This document shows, piece after piece, positions 42,191-51,524 of a DNA stretch of 64,000 nt (position 1 is its first letter; each line of letters begins with the position of its first letter). Both the position numbers and the translations under genes were made by a program. Origin of the DNA: Mycolicibacterium sp. ND9-15 (lineage in GTDB: Bacteria > Actinomycetota > Actinomycetes > Mycobacteriales > Mycobacteriaceae); contig NZ_CP142362.1 in assembly GCF_035918395.1 (NCBI RefSeq), positions 3,571,501 through 3,635,500 on the forward strand, given 5' to 3'. Below the pieces are notes generated by a model. It did not search any database, was not told the DNA's origin, and saw nothing but the letters and a program-made list of their open reading frames with translations.

Positions 42191-43915
42191 GTGACTGAGC
42201 CGGTACAGCCGGTCGGGTTGGGTGGCGAAAACGCCACGCGTCCGCTGAGCGACACGCTTTCCCAGTTGCGGCTCCGCGAGCTGCTCATGGAGGTCCAGGA
42301 CCGCGTCGAGCAGATCGTCGAGGGCCGGGACCGACTGGATGGTCTTGTCGACGCGATGCTCGTGGTGACGTCGGGGCTCGACCTCGACCAGACCCTGAGA
42401 ACGATCGTCCACACCGCGGCCCAGCTGGTCGACGCCCAGTACGGCGCCCTCGGTGTCCGCGGATACGACCACGAGCTGGTCGAGTTCATATACGAAGGCA
42501 TCGACGAGTCGGTGCGGGAACGGATCGGGCACCTACCGGAAGGGCACGGGGTGCTCGGAGTCCTGATCGACGATCCGAAACCCATTCGGCTGGACAACAT
42601 CTCGAACCATCCGGCTTCAGTCGGGTTCCCGCCGGACCATCCACCGATGAGGACATTTCTCGGGGTGCCGGTGCGTATCCGCAATGAGGTGTTCGGCAAC
42701 CTTTACCTGACCGAGAAGGTGGGTGGTCAGCTTTTCAGCGACGACGACGAGGTGCTCGTACAGGTGCTTGCCGCCGCGGCGGGCATCGCGATCGACAATG
42801 CCCGCCTGTACGAGCGCTCGAAGGTTCGGCAGTCGTGGATAGAAGCCACGCGTGACATCGGCACCGAACTGCTGGCGGGCACGAATCCCGCAACCGTGTT
42901 CCGGCTGGTGGCCGACGAGTCACGGCACTTGAGCGGCGCGAAACTGACCCTCGTGGCGGTGCCTGCCGATCTGGACGAGCCGGCTGCCGAGGTCGATGAG
43001 CTGGTTGTCGTCGCCACCGCGGGCGATGCGCCGGAGGGGTCGCTTCGGACGATACCCACCGCAGACACCCCGATCGGGGACGTGTTCGTGCAACGGACGC
43101 CGTGCAGGTTCGACAGCCTCGAACTGGCGCCTGGCATTGCCTGCACCGGGCCCGCCCTGGTGTTGCCGCTGCGTGCATCCGACACCGTCCCCGGTGTGCT
43201 GGTGGCTGCGCGGTCCCCCGGCTCGCCGCCGTTCAGCGCCGACGAACTCGACATGATGGCGGCCTTCGCCGATCAGGCCGCGCTCGCCTGGCAGCTTGCC
43301 ACCACCCAACGGCGGATGCGTGAACTCGACATCCTCAGCGACCGTGACCGGATCGCCCGCGATCTGCACGACCATGTGATCCAGCGGCTGTTCGCGGTGG
43401 GACTTGCGTTGCAGGGAACGATTCCGCGGACGCACAAGCCGGAAGTCCGGCAGCGGCTGACCGAGTGTATCGACGACCTGCAGAGCGTCATCCAGGAAAT
43501 TCGCACCGCGATCTTCGACCTTCATGGGCACGACGCCGGCATCACCAGACTGCGCCAGCGGCTTGACGAAGCCGTCGCGCAGTTCGCCGGGTCCGGCCTG
43601 CGGACCACAGTGCAGTTCTCCGGCCCGTTGTCGGTCGTCGATCCGACATTGGCCGACCATGCGGAAGCCGTCGTTAGGGAAGCCGTCAGCAATGCCGTGC
43701 GGCACGCGCGGGCTTCGACGCTGGCGATCAACGTCGCCGTCGGCGACGATCTGTGCATCGAGGTGGTCGACGACGGGTGCGGCATCACCGGCGACATCAC
43801 CGGTAGCGGGTTGAGGAACCTCAGTCGGCGCGCCGACGACGTCGGGGGCGACTTCGCGATCGAAGCTGCGCCTGCGGGCGGCACCAAACTCAGGTGGAGC
43901 GCGCCGCTTCCCTGA
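42191..43915 (+). CDS. dosS: heme-based O2/NO/redox sensor histidine kinase DosS (DevS)
   Basis: 574 aa. Two GAF domains (about 60-205 and 230-375), then a dimerisation/phospho-acceptor region with His393 in ARDLHDHVIQRLF and a HATPase with NAVRHA and DGCGI. In GAF-A the proximal heme ligand His150 (PPDHPPMRTFLGVP, His149 in Mtb DosS) and the distal Tyr172 (LYLTEK) are kept. GTG 42191 is chosen over an upstream ATG because GGGGG precedes it and the N-terminal length then matches Mtb DosS. The kinase signals to DosR under hypoxia, NO or CO. Not adjacent to dosR. Confidence 0.95.
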   Translation: MTEPVQPVGLGGENATRPLSDTLSQLRLRELLMEVQDRVEQIVEGRDRLDGLVDAMLVVTSGLDLDQTLRTIVHTAAQLVDAQYGALGVRGYDHELVEFIYEGIDESVRERIGHLPEGHGVLGVLIDDPKPIRLDNISNHPASVGFPPDHPPMRTFLGVPVRIRNEVFGNLYLTEKVGGQLFSDDDEVLVQVLAAAAGIAIDNARLYERSKVRQSWIEATRDIGTELLAGTNPATVFRLVADESRHLSGAKLTLVAVPADLDEPAAEVDELVVVATAGDAPEGSLRTIPTADTPIGDVFVQRTPCRFDSLELAPGIACTGPALVLPLRASDTVPGVLVAARSPGSPPFSADELDMMAAFADQAALAWQLATTQRRMRELDILSDRDRIARDLHDHVIQRLFAVGLALQGTIPRTHKPEVRQRLTECIDDLQSVIQEIRTAIFDLHGHDAGITRLRQRLDEAVAQFAGSGLRTTVQFSGPLSVVDPTLADHAEAVVREAVSNAVRHARASTLAINVAVGDDLCIEVVDDGCGITGDITGSGLRNLSRRADDVGGDFAIEAAPAGGTKLRWSAPLP

Positions 43916-43939
43916 GGATTCGATTCCCCACCGCGCAGG

Positions 43940-44392
43940 TCACGACGAGGTCGCGCTCTTGTCTGCCCCGCGGTACTCAGGCAGGCCGCGTTCGCGGAAC
44001 CGGCGTCCGGTTATCTTCTCGGTCCGGATTCGGATGAAATGATCCCGCCGTCCGTCGACCCACGGCTGAATGAATGTCCCGGACACTTCCAGCAAGTCGT
44101 CGACGTCGGTGATCGGCTGGGCGTGCCCGACGACGGTGACACTCCAGCCCGTGCGCAGATCCGCATCGAGTTCATCGGCTTGAAAGGCCACCACCTGATT
44201 GTCGGTGGCGGCGGCGAGCTTCGGCCCGCCCGCGACCCGGATGACCACGTCGTCGTGCCATAGCCGGAAGTTCACCGGCTGCACCGCAGGCAGCGCGTCC
44301 TCGGTGAAAACGAGCCGACCCACCCGGACGCCTTGCATGAGGTCGAGGCACTGCCTGCGGTTGAGGACGTCCAGTTCCTGTCCCTTGGTCAC
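43940..44392 (-). CDS. PPOX-fold (pyridoxamine-phosphate-oxidase-like) flavin or F420 protein
   Basis: 150 aa split-barrel protein: LMQGVRVGRLVFTEDALPAVQPVNF and the WSVTVVGHAQPITD strand are typical. Similar in kind to Rv3129, which lies by tgs1 in the Mtb DosR regulon. The start is GTG 44392, with AGGAGG at optimal distance and the tgs1 stop codon 4 nt upstream; the frame extends further but over tgs1. Cofactor (FMN, F420 or heme) cannot be told. Confidence 0.88.
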   Translation of the reverse strand: MTKGQELDVLNRRQCLDLMQGVRVGRLVFTEDALPAVQPVNFRLWHDDVVIRVAGGPKLAAATDNQVVAFQADELDADLRTGWSVTVVGHAQPITDVDDLLEVSGTFIQPWVDGRRDHFIRIRTEKITGRRFRERGLPEYRGADKSATSS

Positions 44393-44396
44393 GTGA

Positions 44397-45809
44397 TCAG
44401 CCTCCTTGGACCAGAGCAAGGGTGCCGACGGGGGTGCAACGCCAATGGCCGTTGCTCAGTTCGGCCAGTCGGCTGACGGCTCGCTCGATACCATCGGCGA
44501 GTTCGTTGACGTCGGGCGCGGCGTCGTAGTCGCCGATGATGCCGAACGCGAGGTGGTCGGCGTAGCTCAGGATAGCGATGCCGGTCCGCAACCGAAGGGC
44601 GAGCGGCGGGACTGGCAGCAACCGGACGACCTCTCGGCCCTTGAGCCGCAACCGCCGGCGGGGACCCGCGATGTTGGTCGCCGACGTGACGATCCCGCGC
44701 TGCGGTAGCCGGGTCAGCGTCCGTACCGCCCACGCCATGAGCGGAAACGGGACCGCATTCGCGGCGGCGATGAGGATGTTTCCCGCCTCCCGTTGGCCGC
44801 TCGACTTGGCGTTGGTGAGCCGAGCGTTCACGGTCTGCAGCTGTTGGATCGGGTCGGCCAGGTCGACTGGAAGATACGGGAGCATCACCGATACGCGGTT
44901 GTCGGGCTTGTCGACCGCATCGTCGGGCCGCACGGACACCGGTACCAGGGTGCGCAAGGACGTGCGCCGAGGCTGCTCGCCGCGACGCGTCAGGATCGTC
45001 CGGAAGCTGTCGGTGATCGCTGCCAAGGCGACGTCGTCGACCGTGACATCGAAACGTTGGCAGATTCGGCTCACCTCCGCCAGCGACACCTCGACGGCCG
45101 CGTAGCGGCGCATATCGGTTACCGGCCCCGTCAGTGACGACGCGGCCGCGGGCCTCAGTAGTCCGGTCGCGAGGTCCGCGGCCCCCCGCACCGCCTGGCG
45201 CGTGGCTGACGTCACCCCTCGGGACGTCTGCCACGCGGAAACCATCCAATCGATCGGATTGAATGTCAGTGCGGGTGGCCGCGGGGTCTTCGGCACCGGC
45301 GCCTGCGCAGCGCGGAGCGCCGTCGAACATGTCTGACCGGTGTGGCAGTCACAGAGTTGGGTGAGTAGATGTGTCGCCGCCACGCCGTCGGCGATGCAGT
45401 GGTGGATTTTGATCAGCATCGCCCAGCGGTTGTGTGCCAGACCGTCGACGATCCAGCATTCCCACAGCGGTCGGTCGCGGTCCAGTCGCCGCTCCATCAC
45501 TTCGGCGGCCCAGCGGAACAACGAAGCATCGTCACCGGGGCGCGGCAGCGCTGCACGACGGAGGTGGTGGGAGATGTCGATGTCGGCGTCGTCCGTCCAC
45601 TCCGGAGCGCCCAGATCAAGCGGATGGGTGTGCAGGACCTGACGGAAGCGCGGTATCGCCAGGATGCGCTCGGCGAGATCGGATGCGAGCGAGTCGAAGT
45701 CGGGCATGGGGCCGACCAGGACGGCGATGGCGCCGATCGCCAAGCTCACGTGCGGGTCGGAGTCCTCGGCCTGCAGGAATCCTGCGTCTAGCGTCGTGAG
45801 CTGCTCCAT
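44397..45809 (-). CDS. tgs1: triacylglycerol synthase Tgs1 (WS/DGAT family)
   Basis: 470 aa. Strong overall resemblance to remembered Mtb Tgs1 (Rv3130c): N-terminus MEQLTTLDAGFLQAEDSD, catalytic HHCIADG at 136-142, and DNRVSVMLPYLPVD and TNIAGPRRRL in the second half. Makes triacylglycerol from diacylglycerol and acyl-CoA for dormancy lipid. ATG 45809 fits both the family and the DosR-like box 43 bp upstream; a GTG lies three codons before. Operon with the PPOX-fold gene. Confidence 0.94.
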   Translation of the reverse strand: MEQLTTLDAGFLQAEDSDPHVSLAIGAIAVLVGPMPDFDSLASDLAERILAIPRFRQVLHTHPLDLGAPEWTDDADIDISHHLRRAALPRPGDDASLFRWAAEVMERRLDRDRPLWECWIVDGLAHNRWAMLIKIHHCIADGVAATHLLTQLCDCHTGQTCSTALRAAQAPVPKTPRPPALTFNPIDWMVSAWQTSRGVTSATRQAVRGAADLATGLLRPAAASSLTGPVTDMRRYAAVEVSLAEVSRICQRFDVTVDDVALAAITDSFRTILTRRGEQPRRTSLRTLVPVSVRPDDAVDKPDNRVSVMLPYLPVDLADPIQQLQTVNARLTNAKSSGQREAGNILIAAANAVPFPLMAWAVRTLTRLPQRGIVTSATNIAGPRRRLRLKGREVVRLLPVPPLALRLRTGIAILSYADHLAFGIIGDYDAAPDVNELADGIERAVSRLAELSNGHWRCTPVGTLALVQGG

Positions 45810-45845
45810 ACCTTTCACTGTCGGTGGTCGGCACAGGCGGGGGTA

Positions 45846-45859
45846 GAGGCTTAGGTCCT
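45846..45859. promoter_or_regulatory. DosR-like box of tgs1
   Basis: GAGGCTTAGGTCCT matches 10 of 14 core positions, and the next three bases (CAA) match the outer consensus too. Its centre is 43.5 bp from the tgs1 ATG, the same distance as in the hydrolase operon at 4.9 kb. Confidence 0.6.
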
Positions 45860-45878
45860 CAATTCGCGCAGGCCACGA

Positions 45879-46217
45879 TCACCGTGGCGCCATCGCCGCG
45901 ACCAGGGGCGTGTCGACACCGACCGGACCGTGCTTGGCGGCACCGCCGGGTGAGCCTACGGGGGCGTCGCGGCCGGGCAGGATGTCGGCGAAGAAGGCGG
46001 CGTTGTCGGTGAGGTGCTGCTGCTCGTCGTCGGGCAGGTCTGTTTCGAAGTAGATTGCGCCTTCCTCGCACGCCAGTTTGCATGCGCCGCAGTCCACGCA
46101 CTCGTCGGGATTGATGTACAGGGATCGCAAGCCTTCGTAGATGCAATCGACGGGGCACTCCGGGACACACGACTTGTGCATCACATCAACGCACGCACTG
46201 CTGATCACGTAGGTCAT
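45879..46217 (-). CDS. fdxA: 7Fe ferredoxin FdxA
   Basis: 112 aa. Cys9, Cys17, Cys21 and Cys25 at the N-terminus, then CVDCGACKLAC (Cys40, 43, 46, 50): a [3Fe-4S][4Fe-4S] ferredoxin. The tail DNAAFFADILPGRDAPVGSPGGAA and GVDTPLVAA matches remembered FdxA (Rv2007c), a DosR regulon member. Start at ATG 46217, with no Shine-Dalgarno but TACACT (46224-46229) 6 nt upstream, so the mRNA is probably leaderless. Divergent from a GH3 gene. Confidence 0.95.
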   Translation of the reverse strand: MTYVISSACVDVMHKSCVPECPVDCIYEGLRSLYINPDECVDCGACKLACEEGAIYFETDLPDDEQQHLTDNAAFFADILPGRDAPVGSPGGAAKHGPVGVDTPLVAAMAPR

Positions 46218-46275
46218 GGCCGCAGTGTAGGAAGCGCGAGCGGCGGTGATCGTGGGCCGAAGGCATGTTGTTTCG

Positions 46276-46289
46276 AGGACCAAAGTCAC
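46276..46289. promoter_or_regulatory. DosR-like box between fdxA and the GH3 gene
   Basis: AGGACCAAAGTCAC matches 11 of 14 positions. For the GH3 gene the layout (box, start site about 42 bp on, 31-nt leader with GGGAGG) copies that of hspX. For leaderless fdxA the box is 65 bp away; a much weaker half-site (GGGCCGAAGG at 46254) would be at the standard 43 bp. Confidence 0.6.
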
Positions 46290-46355
46290 TGCGGCGCTGC
46301 CGAACGTACGTTCATTCGTTGGCTATCCACGTCGACGGGAGGATACTCAACCCTT

Positions 46356-48773
46356 GTGGCGACGGCCGATCCGATGCAGCGTGCGCAGGATCTATTGCAC
46401 GAGATGACGATCGACGAGAAGGCGATGCAATTGTCCTCGGTGTTTCCGCTGGCGCTCTTCAGTGTGGACGGGACGAATCGCAGCCAACTCGATGTGCATC
46501 TCGGCAACGGTATCGGCCATGTCTGTGCCCTCGGCCTGATCGGACACAAGCCGCCCGAGGTTCTTGCCAAGGCGGTCAACGCCATTCAGCACCACCTCAT
46601 GACCCACACCCGCCTGAAGATTCCCGCGATCTGCCACAACGAGGCCATGAGCGGCGTGGTGGCACCGTGCTTCACGGCATTCCCCGCTCCCATCGCGATG
46701 GCCGCGACCTGGGACGCGGCGGCGGTGCAGGAGATGGCGGATGTCCTCCGTCGTCAACTGCGGTCGGTGGGTCTACGTCAGGCGCTGGGACCGGTCATGG
46801 ATATCGCCCGTGACGCCCGCTGGGGCAGGGTGAGTGAGACTTTCGGCGAGGATCCCTACCTCGTCAGCGCGATGAGTGTGGCCTACACGCGCGGACTGCA
46901 GTCGCGCGACCTGACCGACGGCGTGTTGGCGACCGGCAAGCACTTCGTCGGCTATGCGGTCACCGAAGGTGGGCAGAACATGGCGGCCACCGCCGTCGGC
47001 GCACGCGAGCTGTACGACGTCTATGCCCGGCCCTTCGAGGCCGCGATCCGGTTGGCGAAGTTGGCGAGCGTGATGCCCAGCTACAGCGAATTCGATGGCG
47101 TGCCGGTCTCGGCCTCGCCCGCAGTGCTCGGCACCATGCTCCGCGAAAGGCTGGGATTCACCGGGACAACCGTTTCCGATTATGTCGCCGTCGAGTTTCT
47201 GCAGACGCGTCAACGGGTCGCCGAAACCGCGGAGGCGGCCGGCGCCATGGCGCTCACGGCGGGTATGGACGTCGAGTTGCCGAGCGTCTTCGGTTACGGC
47301 GAGGTGTTGGCGCACGCCGTGCGCCAGGGCAGGATCTCCGAGCTGCTACTGGACCGCTCCGTCCTGCGAGTGCTGCGCGACAAGTTCGCGCTCGGGCTCT
47401 TCGACGCCCCTTATGTCCCCGAAGACCCGATCACCATCACCACCGCTGCCGGTGAGGGCGGCGATCTGGCCGCCCGCCTGGCGGCACAGGCGGTGACGCT
47501 GCTCAAGAACGATGACGGCCTGCTGCCGTTGAGCCGCGAGATCGCGACGGTCGCGGTCATCGGACCGCACGCCGACGATGTGGCGGCCGGGTTCTCGACA
47601 TACACGTACGCGGATGCGCTCAAGATGTTCGAGGCCAGGGCGACCGGTGGCGAGATCGCCATGGCGGGAATGGAACTCGGCGCCGACGCACCGCACGAGG
47701 CGCTGGTGGCGATCGCCGGCGAACTCGCGCCGGTGTTCACGACGGACCGCCGCGGCTATCTTCAGTCCCATTACCCGACCGTGTCACTCGCCGACGCGGT
47801 CCGACGGCTTCTACCCGGCGCGCAGGTCACCGCTGTGGCAGGCACTGGTGTCGCGCCCACCGAACCGGCCGACATCCCGCCCGCCGTCGCGGCCGCTCGC
47901 CAAGCCGACGTCGTCATCTTGGCGGTGGGCGGACGGTCGTCGTGGTCCGGCGAACGTACCGAAGGAGAGGGGTCCGACACCGCCGACATCGCGTTGCCCG
48001 CACAACAAGTCGCGCTGATCGACGCGGTAGCCGCGCTGGGCAAGCCAACCGTCACCGTGCTCTCGATGGGGCGGCCCTATGCGCTCGGCGCCGTCATCGA
48101 CAAGTTGCCCGCGGTGCTCACCGCCTACTACGCGGGCCCGCATCACGCCACCGCCATCGCCGACGCCGTCTTCGGAGTGTCGAATCCCGCTGGGAAACTT
48201 CCCTTCACGATGCCGTGGCACGTCGGGCAGGTGCCGATCCATCACGGCCAGAAGGCCGGCAGCGGCTACCGGCGCACCGGGGCGGACCCCCACCGCGGCT
48301 ATCTCGACATGGCGGCTACCCCGCTGTTCGGCTTCGGGCACGGCCTCAGCTACACGACGTTTTCGTACGGCTCACTGACGCTGGTGAGCGACAGCGTCGA
48401 GGTGGACGGCTCGGCGACCGCGTCGGTCGTCATCACCAACTCCGGACAACGCCGCGGGACCGAGGTCGTGCAGTTGTACGCGGCCGACACCGCGACCGGT
48501 GTGACGTTGCCGGCTCAACAGCTCGCCGGGTTCGCCCGCGTCGATCTGGAGCCTGGCGCGTCGAAGACGGTGACCTTCACGGTACCGATGAGTGTGCTTG
48601 CCTACACCGGGCTTTCGGGCGACCTTGTCATGGAACCCGGTCCGGTGGAGCTGAGTGTCGGCTCGAGCTCGACCGACATCCGAGCTCGAGCCGCGTTCAC
48701 CGTCACCGGCACCGTACGCACCTTCCGCGGCGAGGAGCGGGCGTTCTTCTCGATCACTGAGGTCACCCGCTAG
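46356..48773 (+). CDS. GH3-family beta-glucosidase/beta-xylosidase-like glycosidase
   Basis: 805 aa, cytosolic (no signal peptide seen). GH3 domain: GPVMDIARDARWGRVSETFGEDP, LATGKHFVGY, and the nucleophile Asp275 in TTVSDY. Then the (alpha/beta)6 domain with ERTEGEGSD that should supply the acid/base Glu, and a C-terminal fibronectin-III-like domain (QLYAADTATGV to the end). The frame is open upstream over the antisense of fdxA, but GTG 46356 has GGGAGG 13 nt before it and begins the GH3 homology. Divergent from fdxA across a DosR-like box. Confidence 0.92.
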   Translation: MATADPMQRAQDLLHEMTIDEKAMQLSSVFPLALFSVDGTNRSQLDVHLGNGIGHVCALGLIGHKPPEVLAKAVNAIQHHLMTHTRLKIPAICHNEAMSGVVAPCFTAFPAPIAMAATWDAAAVQEMADVLRRQLRSVGLRQALGPVMDIARDARWGRVSETFGEDPYLVSAMSVAYTRGLQSRDLTDGVLATGKHFVGYAVTEGGQNMAATAVGARELYDVYARPFEAAIRLAKLASVMPSYSEFDGVPVSASPAVLGTMLRERLGFTGTTVSDYVAVEFLQTRQRVAETAEAAGAMALTAGMDVELPSVFGYGEVLAHAVRQGRISELLLDRSVLRVLRDKFALGLFDAPYVPEDPITITTAAGEGGDLAARLAAQAVTLLKNDDGLLPLSREIATVAVIGPHADDVAAGFSTYTYADALKMFEARATGGEIAMAGMELGADAPHEALVAIAGELAPVFTTDRRGYLQSHYPTVSLADAVRRLLPGAQVTAVAGTGVAPTEPADIPPAVAAARQADVVILAVGGRSSWSGERTEGEGSDTADIALPAQQVALIDAVAALGKPTVTVLSMGRPYALGAVIDKLPAVLTAYYAGPHHATAIADAVFGVSNPAGKLPFTMPWHVGQVPIHHGQKAGSGYRRTGADPHRGYLDMAATPLFGFGHGLSYTTFSYGSLTLVSDSVEVDGSATASVVITNSGQRRGTEVVQLYAADTATGVTLPAQQLAGFARVDLEPGASKTVTFTVPMSVLAYTGLSGDLVMEPGPVELSVGSSSTDIRARAAFTVTGTVRTFRGEERAFFSITEVTR

Positions 48774-48943
48774 CCAGTACGCGAGCCGGTGCCTGTAGGC
48801 CGCCGGCCGCCACCGACCGCGCGACCGTCAACGCACCTGCCGGGGAATGAGGCCGCACAACATATGTGTCGACAGGCCAACGTGTTTGGATGATCTCGGC
48901 GACCGGCGTACTTGGTATCGCGTTCCCGCGGCCGTCGCGTTGG
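48774..48943. other. 170-nt gap between convergent genes
   Basis: No gene or clear terminator seen between the GH3 gene and the 13E12 gene. Confidence 0.4.
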
Positions 48944-50542
48944 TCAGAACGGTGGAGGGTCGGCGTCAGAGCCGTCGGTGCCCACCGCGAGGTCGGTATC
49001 GGTGAGGTCGTGCGGCGGCGGCCTGCTGGGTTGGGAGGTGACGGGGGCCGCGGATCGGCTGCGTTCAAGGGCGTTGAGTGCGCGTTCGCGCTTGATTTGG
49101 TGCAGCCGGTCCTGGGTGCGGGTTCGCCGTCGGCGCGGCATCATGGCGTCCTTGGCAGGGTTGTCTGCTGGTCGTTGTGGCGCGGGCAGGACGGCAGTGG
49201 CGCTATCCCAGCCCGGGTAGAACAACCGGCTACCGGGGTGGGTGACATACGTGCGCCCCGACGGCGCCGTCCAGATGATCGTCCCGTCGGCGCGTTGCTC
49301 GTCGAGCCAGCCGCAGAACGTTTTGAGGAGGTGATGGATTCGGCACAGGCACTTGGTGTTTGACGGATGCGTGGCGCCGCCCGGATGGGGCGTGGTGTGG
49401 TCGATGTCGCAGAACTCCGCGGGTCGGTCGCAGCCGGGGAATCGACACGTCAAATCGCGCATCCGGACAAACCGTGCCGTCTTGCGCGACGGCTTGTAAC
49501 CGGCTTCGGGTGCTGCATCGGGCTTTTGCACCCACTGGACTTTCGCGCCGTTGTTGATCAGCTCGGCCAGCAGCGGCGTCGGAATCAGGCCGCCACCGAG
49601 GATGAGCGCCGCAGCCGGTTTCGGCTGCCCCGGCGCCGCAGCCGGTTTCGGCTCCCCCGGCGGTGCTGGGCGTTCGGCCGGCTCTGGCGCTGGATTGGCT
49701 TGGCCGTCGCCTGACATCTGAGGATCCGGTTGTGCGTTTAGGGCCGCGGGTTCGGCGATCACGTTGATGACGATGCCGGCCGCGCGGGGATCGTGGCCGG
49801 CAGCCGGGCAGTCCGGGTTGGCGCACTGGCAGCTCAGTGCGTCCGCGCCGGCAGCGATGGTGCCCAGCGAATCAGCCCGCCGCTGCCCGAGGGTGCGCGG
49901 ATCGTCTTTGCACACCCCGCCCGACATCTGTGCTAGCCGACGCTCGAGCAGGGCCGCGTCGGTCGCCGACAACCGGCCCCACAGCGACGCCGTTCCCGTC
50001 ACATCGTCGCGTTTGCCCAGCCGGACGTCTCTGCTTCGTGCGGCCTCTCGCATGCGCCGGCGCGCGTCGGGATCATGAGCGTCGACCAGCGAGTCGATCG
50101 CCGCCTCCAGTTTTGCGACCGACAGTGACCCCCACTTGGCCGCACGCTCGGCGATCGCGGTGTCGAGCAGTTTTTGGATCTCGGAATCAACGATCAGTTG
50201 TGTCCGCCAGGTGATGGTCGCGACCAGCCCGGCACTCAACCGCCCCTCGGCGAACAGCGCCGCGACTTTGGGCAACCGCTCCCGCAGGGCCATCGCGATA
50301 CACATCTGCCGCGAGGCAGCCCGGTCCGCGATCCCCATCGCAGCCGAAATCTCGGCGGCCGCCAGCCGCCAGCCGTCGATCACCAGATGCTCGCGCTGCC
50401 CGTCGGGCTCGGTGTATCGCGCGGTCAACTCGGCGGTGGCCGCCAGGCGACGGGCCACAAGAGCGGCCTCCGCGCGGGCGCACTCCTCGATCGCCGCGAC
50501 CACGGCGGTATCGTCGGCCGTCGCAAACATCGAATCGAACAT
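48944..50542 (-). CDS. 13E12/REP-family protein (DUF222 plus HNH endonuclease)
   Basis: 532 aa from ATG 50542 (ATG 50554 and a TTG at 50572 are in frame too). N-terminal DUF222 domain (about 10-250), a CQCANPDCPAAG Cys cluster, a Pro/Ala-rich linker with a repeated PGxPKPAAA motif, and an HNH core: CRFPGCDRPAEFCDIDHTTPHPGG and CLCRIHHLLKTF. A charged, disordered tail follows. Unlike the copy at 17563, the middle section is complete. These genes are multi-copy in mycobacteria and may be mobile. It separates the GH3 gene from the nar operon. Confidence 0.9.
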   Translation of the reverse strand: MFDSMFATADDTAVVAAIEECARAEAALVARRLAATAELTARYTEPDGQREHLVIDGWRLAAAEISAAMGIADRAASRQMCIAMALRERLPKVAALFAEGRLSAGLVATITWRTQLIVDSEIQKLLDTAIAERAAKWGSLSVAKLEAAIDSLVDAHDPDARRRMREAARSRDVRLGKRDDVTGTASLWGRLSATDAALLERRLAQMSGGVCKDDPRTLGQRRADSLGTIAAGADALSCQCANPDCPAAGHDPRAAGIVINVIAEPAALNAQPDPQMSGDGQANPAPEPAERPAPPGEPKPAAAPGQPKPAAALILGGGLIPTPLLAELINNGAKVQWVQKPDAAPEAGYKPSRKTARFVRMRDLTCRFPGCDRPAEFCDIDHTTPHPGGATHPSNTKCLCRIHHLLKTFCGWLDEQRADGTIIWTAPSGRTYVTHPGSRLFYPGWDSATAVLPAPQRPADNPAKDAMMPRRRRTRTQDRLHQIKRERALNALERSRSAAPVTSQPSRPPPHDLTDTDLAVGTDGSDADPPPF

Positions 50543-50791
50543 ACGCTCGATCATGCCCGAGGCCACCGACAAGATCGGGGCCCTGTCGCTTCACGTCAAG
50601 GCGCGTGCGCGGATGCTTCGCTGCCTCGACGTATGGCCGGGACCGCCACCATTACTCGCGATATGCCACCTGGGCCGAAGCCACAGAAGTCGCCAAGCGC
50701 TCCGACATCCCAGCCCGCTGAACATGAGCGTAGGACAAGCCGACAAGTAGCTTGACTTCAGTTAGGGACTCAATTCCGGGGACGCTGGAAT

Positions 50792-51523
50792 TCACCAGCC
50801 GCGCCGATGCGGGCGCGAACCGACCAGCTCGCCCTTGTCGACGACGTCGCGGCTGCGGTAGACGATGTAGGGCCGGAACAGGTAGCCGATCGGTGCGCTG
50901 AACACGTGCACCAGCCGCGTGAACGGCCACAGGCAGAACAACACCAGCGCGATCATCACGTGGATGTGGAACCAGAGGGGCGCCTGCGCCATCAGGTCGC
51001 CGCGCGGCTGCAGGATCCAGATGGAGCGGAACCAGGGCGACACGGTGTGGCGGTAATCGTGTTCGGCGCCGACGGGCGTCGCACCGATCAGCGTGCACGC
51101 CAGGCCCGCGACGATCGCCAGCACCAGCACCAGATACATCGCCTTGTCATTGACGGTGGTGGCCAGGAAAACCGGGCCCGTGGTGCGGCGGCGGTAGATC
51201 AGCAGCGCGATTCCGGCCAGCGTGGTGATCCCGGCGATGGCGCCGAGAACCATCGCCTGCAGGTGATAGGCGTGATCGGACAGCCCGACTGCGTCGGTCC
51301 ATGATTCGGGGATCACCAGCCCGATGACGTGCCCGACGATCACCACCAGGATGCCGAAGTGAAACATCGGGCTGCCGATGCGAAGCAGACGTGATTCGTA
51401 CAGTTGCGACGACCGGGTCGTCCAGCCGAACTTGTCGTAGCGGTACCGCCACCAGATCCCGACCGCGACGATCGCCAGCGTCACGTACGGCACGACGTCC
51501 CAGAAGATTTCCCAACCCGACAT
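50792..51523 (-). CDS. narI: respiratory nitrate reductase gamma subunit (cytochrome b)
   Basis: 243 aa, five predicted membrane helices. Accepts electrons from menaquinol and passes them through two hemes b to NarH. Heme-ligand His candidates are in FHFGILVVIVGHVIGL, LSDHAYH and APLWFHIHVMIA. The ATG lies 1 nt after the narJ stop codon. Last gene of narKGHJI. Confidence 0.97.
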   Translation of the reverse strand: MSGWEIFWDVVPYVTLAIVAVGIWWRYRYDKFGWTTRSSQLYESRLLRIGSPMFHFGILVVIVGHVIGLVIPESWTDAVGLSDHAYHLQAMVLGAIAGITTLAGIALLIYRRRTTGPVFLATTVNDKAMYLVLVLAIVAGLACTLIGATPVGAEHDYRHTVSPWFRSIWILQPRGDLMAQAPLWFHIHVMIALVLFCLWPFTRLVHVFSAPIGYLFRPYIVYRSRDVVDKGELVGSRPHRRGW

Positions 51524-51524
51524 C

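Noticed and set aside
46014..46355. N-terminal extension of the GH3 gene
   Set aside because: The frame is open but covers the antisense of fdxA and the shared promoter; GH3 homology starts near the GTG at 46356.
50765..50778. 11/14 match to the DosR core (GGGACTCAATTCCG) after narI
   Set aside because: It lies downstream of the nar operon and more than 200 bp before the 13E12 gene, so it has no sensible promoter. Several 11/14 matches are expected by chance.
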